Of a DNA stretch of 11,504 nt, positions 1 through 5,617 are shown in pieces. This DNA comes from Planctomycetota bacterium (GTDB lineage Bacteria > Planctomycetota > GCA-002687715 > DRQF01): contig JAJRYU010000528.1 in assembly GCA_024275615.1 (NCBI GenBank), positions 1 to 11,504 of the forward strand, written 5' to 3'. A program made the position numbers and the translations under genes. The notes beneath the pieces were generated by a model that saw nothing but the letters and a program-made list of their open reading frames with translations, was not told where the DNA came from and did no database searches. The first letter of the stretch is position 1. Each line of letters begins with the position of its first letter.

Positions 1-925
1 CATCGTCACTGCAGCGGGCGGCAAGGTAGGGTCCAGCCCATGATGTTTGGTTGACTGCCAAGCCGGAAGCACTCACGGTATAGATGTCGTGGAGCAAGCT
101 ACTTTGGCCAGCCCCAATCGCGAGGGCGTTGCCGCTTGCGGACGGTGCACATGTTGTATCAACGTAGACCGGGCTGAAACTATTCGAAGCTGGCCATTGG
201 ACTTGCTGAACCGCAAACGAGTTTAAGTCGATGCGAAAGAGATTGTCGCCGTCATTAGCTAAGAGCGCATCTTTGAGAAAACACAGGCTCTTCGATTTCA
301 CCCCGCTTGCCATCGGTGTCGGAACTCCTTTGGCCCGCGTTGTCGATCCCGGCATCTTGCCACCATCGGTACGGGCACAGACCAAGGACGTACCGCCATA
401 CTCTGGAAGTACGGAATTGCCGACAATGGCCAGGTAGGGATTGAAATTGGAGATCCCGACTTGTTTGTCAAACCCTGAAGCGTTTGCGGTCCAAGCTAGA
501 ATTTCGAATTGACCTTTTGGGGTCACGCGAATGAAACCTTCTCCACCAACGAGTGCCTCGACACGATAAATCCGACTATTGTCCGAAAGGCAAATCACAT
601 CGGCGAAGTCCTCGAAGGGATCGATGAGAGCGCGATCTTGTTGACCCCGTGCCATTTCATTGGAAGACGCCACCTTGATCGGCAAGAAACGGACTTGACG
701 CAATTTGGTCAATGGTCGTCGCACCAAGGTGCCATCGTCAAAGAATTCTAAGAGGCGATAGTAGTCCCCGCCCATGCTCTTGGCAGTTGGCAAAATAACG
801 CGCTGTTGCTGTGTCGGAGCCGCCCTCTGAGCATGCAATGGCGACGATGCGCCACTGACAGACAAAAAGCCGAGCAGCAAAGCAAAACAGGCAAGTCGAA
901 CGAATGATATGGGATGATGCGTCAT
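1..925 (-). CDS. Secreted protein of unknown function, 3' part beyond the window
   Basis: The reverse strand is open without a stop from 925 to the window edge, giving about 308 residues; the gene continues past position 1. The N-terminus is a clear Sec signal peptide: a short polar start, a hydrophobic core (LACFALLLGFLSV) and a likely signal peptidase site after SSPLHA, before QRAAP. The mature part has no catalytic motif I recognise. It alternates short hydrophobic strands with Gly/Asp/Asn turns (for example DDGTLVRRP, LSDNSRIYRV, NDGDNLFRID), which suggests a beta-rich, possibly propeller-like extracytoplasmic protein; that fold is inference only. An in-frame ATG at 928 also exists, but GGAG on the minus strand sits 6 nt from the ATG at 925 and only 3 nt from 928, so 925 is preferred. 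It is divergent from the 1291-3598 operon. Confidence 0.8.
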   Translation of the reverse strand, partial: MTHHPISFVRLACFALLLGFLSVSGASSPLHAQRAAPTQQQRVILPTAKSMGGDYYRLLEFFDDGTLVRRPLTKLRQVRFLPIKVASSNEMARGQQDRALIDPFEDFADVICLSDNSRIYRVEALVGGEGFIRVTPKGQFEILAWTANASGFDKQVGISNFNPYLAIVGNSVLPEYGGTSLVCARTDGGKMPGSTTRAKGVPTPMASGVKSKSLCFLKDALLANDGDNLFRIDLNSFAVQQVQWPASNSFSPVYVDTTCAPSASGNALAIGAGQSSLLHDIYTVSASGLAVNQTSWAGPYLAARCSDD

Positions 926-928
926 CAT

Positions 929-1290
929 TGGCTCCAACCGAATTGGTCGCATGTGGATGTATGGGGCAATAGGGAATCTGTCGGTGGACTCAAGATTAGT
1001 ATAGAGGACTATGAATTACTCTAACGACCAAAACAAAGATCTTTGCTTTTCAAGCCAAAGCCACAACCTTGAGTTCTGGAAAGAACAGAACTCCCATATT
1101 TAAGTCAAGCCCAGGATACGCTTTGCGTCCTAGTTTCTGCTTCAATTCCGAGTCTCGGTTTGAGACGATTTCGTCTCACATTGTGTTTTTCGCTGATTTT
1201 CCGAAAATCAGGACTGCAGATTCTGGAATGGAGATAGGACATTCCTGTCCTTGTTAGAACCCAACTCGAGAGGATGAAGAACCCGAAACT
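929..1290. other. Non-coding divergent intergenic region (362 bp)
   Basis: This stretch separates the divergent genes at 925 (minus) and 1291 (plus) and must hold promoters for both. Weak candidates are TATACT on the minus strand at 998-1003 and TATGAA on the plus strand at 1010-1015; neither has a convincing -35 box, so neither is called separately. From 1030 onward the sequence is dominated by inverted repeats. A 62-codon frame at 1069-1257 starts with TTG, has no ribosome-binding site and lies wholly inside the inverted-repeat zone; I do not consider it a gene. Confidence 0.7.
1030..1251. repeat. Array of six short inverted repeats at roughly 40-bp spacing
   Basis: Six palindromes follow one another. 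(1) 1034-1045, perfect 12-bp CAAAGATCTTTG, with flanking AAAA (1030-1033) and TTTT (1047-1050). (2) GAGTTCTG 1071-1078 with CAGAACTC 1086-1093, 7-nt loop. (3) 1113-1131, AGGA-CGC with GCG-TCCT around a TTT loop and a 2-nt bulge. (4) TGAGACGA 1161-1168 with TCGTCTCA 1171-1178. (5) CTGATTTT 1193-1200 with AAAATCAG 1204-1211. (6) AGGACA 1236-1241 with TGTCCT 1246-1251. Centres lie about 42, 40, 48, 32 and 42 bp apart. The stem sequences differ, so this is not a tandem repeat of one unit. It could be a structured 5' leader or small RNA, a multi-operator region, or remains of a dispersed repeat. The repeats are directly visible; any function is inference. Confidence 0.7.
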
Positions 1291-1857
1291 ATGGGACCAG
1301 CAGCCAGCAGCATTATTCTGGGCATCATTTGCGCCATTGTCGCCGATTCGAGAGGACGGAGCGCCGTCGGTTGGTTCTTCATCGGCTGTTTCTTGTCTTG
1401 CATCGGATTAATCGTGCTTCTGGTCCTTCCCGATCTAAAAGTGATGGAACGACGAGATCACGACTTGCACCAAGAGAACCGTCGTCTGCGGGAAAAAATC
1501 CGTAGAGATCGCGTCTTGGCTGACTCGCGACACTCCGAAACGATGCGGCGAATCGATGTTCACGATGACGTCCTCCAGATTGACACAGCCACCCCGCCGC
1601 TCTTGGAGTTAGAAGGCGAAGTGAGCCAGCAAGACGGCGACATGAACGGCCAACCCGATAGCAAGTTTGACAACTGTTCATGGTGGTACGCCGATCCCAA
1701 AGAGGCGAGACAGGTAGGCCCAGTCACCTTTGATTCTCTACGCCAGTTATGGCTCGATGATTCCATCGGCAAGAAAACTTTGGTTTGGTGCGAGGAGTTC
1801 TCCGATTGGGAGAAGATAGGCGACGTATGGGACCTCGAGGAGCGACTCGATGCCTGA
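1291..1857 (+). CDS. Membrane-anchored GYF_2 domain protein
   Basis: A 188-residue protein. Residues about 5-19 and 26-47 are two hydrophobic membrane segments joined by a tight polar turn (DSRGRS). Residues about 50-80 are charged and helical (ERRDHDLHQENRRLREKIRRD), a short coiled-coil candidate. The C-terminal 131-180 matches the GYF_2 (DUF4339) family: WWYADP, then GPVTFDSLRQLW, then TLVWCEEFSDWEKI, with the usual aromatic and GP positions kept. GYF-type domains bind proline-rich peptides in eukaryotes; the bacterial GYF_2 role is largely unknown. An in-frame stop at 1255-1257 and no earlier ATG fix the start at 1291. Ribosome-binding support is poor (GAGAGGA about 17 nt upstream). It is first in a three-gene operon and overlaps the next gene by 8 nt. 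Confidence 0.85.
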   Translation: MGPAASSIILGIICAIVADSRGRSAVGWFFIGCFLSCIGLIVLLVLPDLKVMERRDHDLHQENRRLREKIRRDRVLADSRHSETMRRIDVHDDVLQIDTATPPLLELEGEVSQQDGDMNGQPDSKFDNCSWWYADPKEARQVGPVTFDSLRQLWLDDSIGKKTLVWCEEFSDWEKIGDVWDLEERLDA

Positions 1858-2797
1858 GGGAACGAGCCCACCACCTCTAGACCCTCACAAGGCCACGAAA
1901 ACCGATCCTGCCGTCGGATTCCTTTGGTTTGACGGCATCCTAGAGGGACCAGTTGGCGACCGAGACATGCTCCGCCATTCGACGAATCGGCTCGATGCTA
2001 TCGGCATCGTAGGGACAAACCTCGAGATCGAAGGCGGCAAATTTTCCATCCTCCTTGACGATCGAAGCCGAAAAATGTCAGCGACATCGCAGCGAGACCG
2101 GCAGAGATTTGTTGATCTAGTCGAGGAAGTCGTTTCTCTATCCTCCGACCCCATGCGTGTCGAATCGACGCTCCGGTGTACAGAAATCCAAGGGGCCACC
2201 GCTCAGGAAACGCTCTTTGCTGTGGCCGGCGGCAAGATTCAAAAAATCTCTCGGACGAGGAAAGCCACGAACGAGGACTACGTGCGGAAACCACGACCGA
2301 CTTCCGTCATGGGCCAGGAGTTCGAGTCCCCGAAATCCCGCAAGATTTTTGTCGCCACTCTTGTTGCGTTTTGTGCCGTGGCCGTGGCCTGGCAATTTGG
2401 CGTCATCGACAAAGCCATGGCCCCCGCTGCCAATGAGATCGTTATTAAGCAAGACACCTTCGGGTCTCTACTAGCTGTCGACATCAAGAAAAACTGGGGC
2501 ATCTACTCTGTGACGCTGAGCCGGGGGCAAGATTTCCCCCAGTCAATGAGCCAATTCATGGCAAAAGTTGCAGCTGCCCCGACGATGAAAGAAGCGGCCA
2601 TGTTTGGCGCGGTCGCCCGAGGGGAGACGATCTACGTCAGACTGGTCGACGAAAACGAGGATGTCCTTTTTGAAAAAGGCTTGAGCATGAAACCTCTGCT
2701 CTTGGACCGGGACGGTGAAGTCACAGTCTTAGTTCCGGGGATGCGGGTCGCTCAGAGCTTGCACCTTGCTTTAGCCCCAATGCCTAGGCAAAAGTGA
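1850..2797 (+). CDS. Bitopic membrane protein of unknown function
   Basis: A 315-residue protein with no family I can name. Residues 1-160 are soluble and probably cytoplasmic. They open with a proline-rich tail (TSPPPLDPHK) and contain a segment at about 60-95 (GGKFSILLDD, then SQRDRQRFVDLVEEVV) faintly like the end of a PH-type fold; that is a weak impression. One membrane helix spans about 165-185 (KIFVATLVAFCAVAVAWQFG), leaving a C-terminal domain of about 125 residues (190-315), presumably periplasmic. GAGGAG at 1837-1842 sits 7 nt before the ATG and supports this start. The gene overlaps the end of the GYF_2 gene by 8 nt and ends 3 nt before the phosphoesterase, so translational coupling is likely. 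The tight linkage suggests that it works with the GYF_2 protein. Confidence 0.8.
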   Translation: MPEGTSPPPLDPHKATKTDPAVGFLWFDGILEGPVGDRDMLRHSTNRLDAIGIVGTNLEIEGGKFSILLDDRSRKMSATSQRDRQRFVDLVEEVVSLSSDPMRVESTLRCTEIQGATAQETLFAVAGGKIQKISRTRKATNEDYVRKPRPTSVMGQEFESPKSRKIFVATLVAFCAVAVAWQFGVIDKAMAPAANEIVIKQDTFGSLLAVDIKKNWGIYSVTLSRGQDFPQSMSQFMAKVAAAPTMKEAAMFGAVARGETIYVRLVDENEDVLFEKGLSMKPLLLDRDGEVTVLVPGMRVAQSLHLALAPMPRQK

Positions 2798-2800
2798 CAA

Positions 2801-3598
2801 GTGAACACCGGTTACGACATTATTGGCGACATTCACGGCCAACTGCACGCTCTCAAATCCATGCTGAAGATCTTGGGTTACGTCTTGGACGGAAATGTCT
2901 ACCGTGCGCCAAAGGGTCGCAAGCTCATTTCCGTCGGTGACGTTATCAACAAAGGCCCAGAGCCTCTTGAGTGTCTGGAGTTGGTCGCTGCCATGGTGGA
3001 CGCTGGCGAAGCGCTCATGATCATCGGCAATCATGAAATCAATGCCATCCATTACCAAGCAGGGATTCGACCCAAGACTGCGGCAACAACCAGGCAATTT
3101 TCTACAACCTTGGCACAAATTGAAAAGGACGAGGACCGGTGGCAATCAAGCAGATCGTTCATCCTGAGTTTGCCTACCCGCCTCGAACTGGCGAACGGGC
3201 AACTCAGAGTCGTTCATGCACATTGGCCGCCCAGTGATTTCCCCCAGATAATCGATGCAAGCCTAATCGAAGCCACTGGTCTTGGCGGGCCTTGGAATGG
3301 GGAGCTCGAGAAAATGGTCAGGGGTCCAGAAGTGGATTCGGCACCATACCTGGATCACAACGGTATCGAACGTACGAAAGACCGCGTAAGTTGGTGGGAT
3401 GCCTACCCGGCCGATGCACCTTTCATCGCCTTCGGGCACTACTGCTTCCCGTGGCCACACAATGGACATATACCGCAAGCCCCAACCTTGTTGGGTCCGG
3501 GCAAGAACGCTGTTTGTTTGGACTACGGTGCCGGGTTAGGAGATCGCTTGGTTGCCATGAAATTTCCAGAAAGAGAATTCAAGATCGTCTCGATCTAA
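2801..3598 (+). CDS. Calcineurin-like metallophosphoesterase (PP2A/ApaH-like)
   Basis: A 265-residue protein with the full set of metallophosphoesterase motifs: GDIHGQ (9-14, metal ligands D10 and H12), GDVINKGP (46-53, D47), GNHE (76-79, N77 and H78), the metal histidines in VVHAHW (137-142) and FGHY (211-214). The C-terminal CLDYGAGLGDRLVA resembles the CVDYSVA-like tail of PP2A-like bacterial enzymes. The family cleaves phosphomonoesters or diesters with a two-metal centre; substrates include phosphoproteins and dinucleoside polyphosphates, and the substrate here cannot be read from sequence. The usual DRGP is NKGP, a conservative change. There is no signal peptide, so it is cytoplasmic. 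The start is GTG, 3 nt after the preceding stop and 8 codons before the first motif; no strong ribosome-binding site is seen, consistent with coupling to upstream translation. Confidence 0.9.
   Translation: MNTGYDIIGDIHGQLHALKSMLKILGYVLDGNVYRAPKGRKLISVGDVINKGPEPLECLELVAAMVDAGEALMIIGNHEINAIHYQAGIRPKTAATTRQFSTTLAQIEKDEDRWQSSRSFILSLPTRLELANGQLRVVHAHWPPSDFPQIIDASLIEATGLGGPWNGELEKMVRGPEVDSAPYLDHNGIERTKDRVSWWDAYPADAPFIAFGHYCFPWPHNGHIPQAPTLLGPGKNAVCLDYGAGLGDRLVAMKFPEREFKIVSI
3582..3596. other. Small hairpin at a convergent gene junction
   Basis: AGATCG (3582-3587) pairs with CGATCT (3591-3596) around a TCT loop, ending inside the TAA stop of the phosphoesterase gene. No T-run follows on either strand, so it is not a canonical intrinsic terminator. 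It is the only compact hairpin close to this zero-spacer convergent junction, so a weak bidirectional termination role is possible but not shown. Confidence 0.25.
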
Positions 3599-4330
3599 CT
3601 ACTTGGGGACTTTCAGAGTTCTTAAGCCCCAGCGCCCGTCTTCAACGATCCACTTGAGATGAAGCTCTCCTCCGTCACCCAAATAAAAGAAACTCTTGTA
3701 GGTCAGGTCATCGACTTGGTCGATGGAGGGATTCGAGATCGTCGGCAGTTGTGCTTGCCATCCTCGTTTGCGAAAGAGCCTCTCAAAACTTCGTTTTCTT
3801 TCAAACATGGCCTTCGTCAAGAAGCGGTACACGCGCTGGTAATTGCTAGCGTTCCACGCCTTTTCGAAATCGGCGACAACGTCCTTGATCGGCCTTAGGT
3901 CGAGCTTCACCACAGGCAAGACCGAGACGATCACCCAGCCTTCGTTACGTTTTTCCGCTTCGACAACGACAGTGTCGTCGCCGATCGGGAATTCAGCTTT
4001 TTCCCTAGATTCGCCCTTTGTCGTGTTGGGATCGCCTAACTTGGGGAGGCTCATGAAATTCCAGCCATAACGGACGCATGACTTGTCGAGGTCCTCAGTG
4101 ATTTGTGGGCCGACAGACGACTCGTATAGGTTCTCCAAGGCGATGCTATCAGAGCTGTTCCAGGCCTTTCGGAAGGCCGCAAAGACGGTTTGTGCGCTAC
4201 TCGATGGATCATCGCCAGTTGGTGTGTTCTCAGCCGCACCACGGCTCGGATTCCCTTCGCCGCAACCGAAGAGGGCAATTCCGCTCAGAAGAAGGAAGAC
4301 ACATGCGGAAATAAATAAGTATGCTTTCAT
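3599..4330 (-). CDS. Lipoprotein with two tandem repeats of one domain
   Basis: With the start at 4330 the product has 243 residues. It begins with a lipoprotein signal: MK, a hydrophobic core to about 20, and a lipobox LFGC with the acylated Cys at 23, followed by a disordered Gly/Ser/Pro-rich linker. Two similar domains follow. Repeat 1 (about 49-139) has FRKAWNSS, RYGW, LPKL and EGWVIVSVLP; repeat 2 (about 151-240) has FEKAWNAS, KRGW, LPTI and DGRWGLRTLKV, offset by about 101 residues. The helix then beta-sheet pattern looks like an NTF2/SnoaL-type fold (inference); no catalytic residues are recognised. An ATG at 4357 would add 9 residues (MHGRKELPT), but AGGAG 9 nt before 4330 and the signal peptide starting there favour 4330. 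Its stop abuts the stop of the convergent phosphoesterase gene with no spacer. Confidence 0.8.
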   Translation of the reverse strand: MKAYLFISACVFLLLSGIALFGCGEGNPSRGAAENTPTGDDPSSSAQTVFAAFRKAWNSSDSIALENLYESSVGPQITEDLDKSCVRYGWNFMSLPKLGDPNTTKGESREKAEFPIGDDTVVVEAEKRNEGWVIVSVLPVVKLDLRPIKDVVADFEKAWNASNYQRVYRFLTKAMFERKRSFERLFRKRGWQAQLPTISNPSIDQVDDLTYKSFFYLGDGGELHLKWIVEDGRWGLRTLKVPK

Positions 4331-4339
4331 CGTGGGTAG

Positions 4340-4344
4340 CTCCT
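4340..4344 (-). promoter_or_regulatory. Ribosome-binding site for the lipoprotein gene
   Basis: The minus strand reads AGGAG here, 9 nt upstream of the ATG at 4330. It would lie within the coding part if the ATG at 4357 were used, so it decides the start in favour of 4330. Confidence 0.7.
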
Positions 4345-4358
4345 TTCGCCCGTGCACG

Positions 4359-4389
4359 CTTGATACGAGAGCCCCGCTCTCCTGTCAAG
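4359..4389. repeat. 31-bp inverted repeat covering a promoter (operator or hairpin)
   Basis: Outer arms CTTGA (4359-4363) and TCAAG (4385-4389) enclose inner arms GAGAGC (4367-4372) and GCTCTC (4376-4381) around CCC. Between the arms, T4364 faces G4384, A4365 pairs with T4383, and only C4366 faces a mismatching C4382. As RNA, 13 of 14 positions could pair. The repeat coincides almost exactly with the -35 to -10 span of the minus-strand promoter, so a protein operator is more likely than an RNA hairpin; that choice is inference. Confidence 0.6.
4360..4388 (-). promoter_or_regulatory. Sigma70-type promoter for the lipoprotein gene
   Basis: On the minus strand a perfect TTGACA (4388-4383) is followed by a 17-bp spacer and TATCAA (4365-4360, four of six consensus bases). 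Transcription would begin near 4353, giving a leader of about 23 nt that contains the AGGAG ribosome-binding site. The spacer contains a 15-bp palindrome (see 4359-4389), an uncommon arrangement that suggests control by a DNA-binding regulator. Confidence 0.6.
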
Positions 4390-4486
4390 ATCATGGGGCC
4401 AGAACCGGTTTGCCACGGACGGGGAAAGAACCTTTGTGACTGATCGTAGATGAAAAGTACCAGCAAAACGCCATTCGGAGCCTGTC

Positions 4487-5617
4487 ATGAACATGGATAG
4501 ACGTGATTTTTTTAGACGATCCGGACAGGCTGCCGCAATGGGCTGCTTACTGCCATTCGTGTGTCCTGAATTCCCCTACCTTGTATCGGAACCACCCAAG
4601 CAACTGAAAGTCCTGATTTTGGGAGGCACGGGATTTCTTGGACCGGCCGTCGTCAAAGCACTCAAAGCTCGTGGCCATGAAATCACACTGTTCAATCGTG
4701 GGCGAACTCAACCCCACCTCTTTCCCGAACTGGAAAAACTGCACGGCGATCGCAACAAGGACTTGAGCGCCTTGGAAGGTCGACGATGGGACGCCGTCAT
4801 CGACAACTGCGGCTACCATCCGCGACAGCTGCGCAAATCAACCGCTATGCTGAAGGACTCGGGGTTTTATCTCTTCGTTTCAACCGTCTCTGTCTATCGT
4901 GACATCCAAGGCCAAGATCTCGATGAATCCAGCGCCCTCGGAACGATAGAAAACCCAGAGGACCAAAAAGTAACCAACGCGAGTTACGGGCCACTCAAAG
5001 TTCTTTGCGAACAAGTCGCCAGCAAAGCGTTTCCGAAAAAATCCGTCATCGTCAGGCCCGGCCTCATCGTCGGGCCAGGGGATCCAACCGATCGATTTAC
5101 GTATTGGCCGGTTCGTGTCGCCCGTGGGGGCAACATCCTGGCTCCTGGTAAACCAGAATGGGGAGTCCAGTACATTGATGTCCGCGACTTAGCATCGTGG
5201 ATGGTCCTGCTTTGCGAGAAACAAACAACAGGCACCTATAATGCTCTGGGGCCGGTCAAACCAACGGCATTCGGCGATCTGTTGAACGCATGCAAGTCGG
5301 CAGCGAAAAGCGACGCCACATTCTGCTGGATGACCCAGGAGTTCATGAAAGATAATAGTATCGTGCCCTGGAAAGACATGCCCGTCTACTCCAACCCAAG
5401 CGGAAAATTGGCACGCCCAGCACTCATCAGCAACAAGCTCGCCATCAAGTCAGGGCTGACCTTCCGAAGCTTGGACGACACTGTCAAGGCAACGCTGACC
5501 TTTCATGAGTCCCGAGGTCCCTACTACCAAATGCGAGGTGGACTCCCTGCCGACCGTGAACGAGCTGCGCTCAAGATTTGGCATGACCATCAGAAAAAGG
5601 CCAAGAGCAAGAAGTGA
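4487..5617 (+). CDS. Tat-exported NAD-dependent epimerase/dehydratase (extended SDR)
   Basis: A 376-residue protein. The N-terminus is a twin-arginine signal: DRRDFFRRSG (4-13) followed by a short hydrophobic stretch (AAAMGCLLPFV). The enzyme domain begins at about 40 with the Rossmann motif GGTGFLG (46-52), an acidic/basic strand end (FNRGR, 69-73), FVSTVSVY (130-137) and the catalytic pair Y167 and K171 in YGPLK; RPGLIVGPGDP follows, as in extended short-chain dehydrogenases. Such enzymes epimerise or dehydrate nucleotide sugars or reduce sugar-like substrates using NAD(P); the substrate is unknown. CGGAG 6 nt before the ATG at 4487 fixes the start, although M3 is also possible. Tat export implies that the protein is folded with its cofactor before leaving the cytoplasm. 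It overlaps the following transporter gene by 4 nt (GTGA). Confidence 0.88.
   Translation: MNMDRRDFFRRSGQAAAMGCLLPFVCPEFPYLVSEPPKQLKVLILGGTGFLGPAVVKALKARGHEITLFNRGRTQPHLFPELEKLHGDRNKDLSALEGRRWDAVIDNCGYHPRQLRKSTAMLKDSGFYLFVSTVSVYRDIQGQDLDESSALGTIENPEDQKVTNASYGPLKVLCEQVASKAFPKKSVIVRPGLIVGPGDPTDRFTYWPVRVARGGNILAPGKPEWGVQYIDVRDLASWMVLLCEKQTTGTYNALGPVKPTAFGDLLNACKSAAKSDATFCWMTQEFMKDNSIVPWKDMPVYSNPSGKLARPALISNKLAIKSGLTFRSLDDTVKATLTFHESRGPYYQMRGGLPADRERAALKIWHDHQKKAKSKK

Noticed and set aside
231..751. Plus-strand frames at 231-437 and 509-751
   Set aside because: They lie antisense inside a long minus-strand frame that is open from 925 to the window edge and begins with a clear signal peptide; the plus-strand translations have no recognisable features.
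1030..1251. CRISPR array or attC-type integron sites
   Set aside because: The palindromes have different sequences, so there is no shared repeat unit, and no cas or integrase gene is nearby.
1069..1257. A 62-residue plus-strand frame
   Set aside because: TTG start, no ribosome-binding site, and wholly within the inverted-repeat array, so its composition is explained by the repeats. Kept only as a hint of a dispersed element.
2138..2474. Overlapping frames on both strands within the bitopic protein gene
   Set aside because: The plus frame at 1850-2797 has a good ribosome-binding site, a membrane helix and operon spacing; the others lack starts with support and lack domains.
3582..3601. Intrinsic terminator between the phosphoesterase and lipoprotein genes
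   Set aside because: The hairpin has only 6 pairs and is not followed by a T-run on either strand.
4403..4410. AACCGGTT palindrome upstream of the epimerase gene
   Set aside because: An 8-bp palindrome alone is expected by chance, and no promoter boxes are positioned around it.
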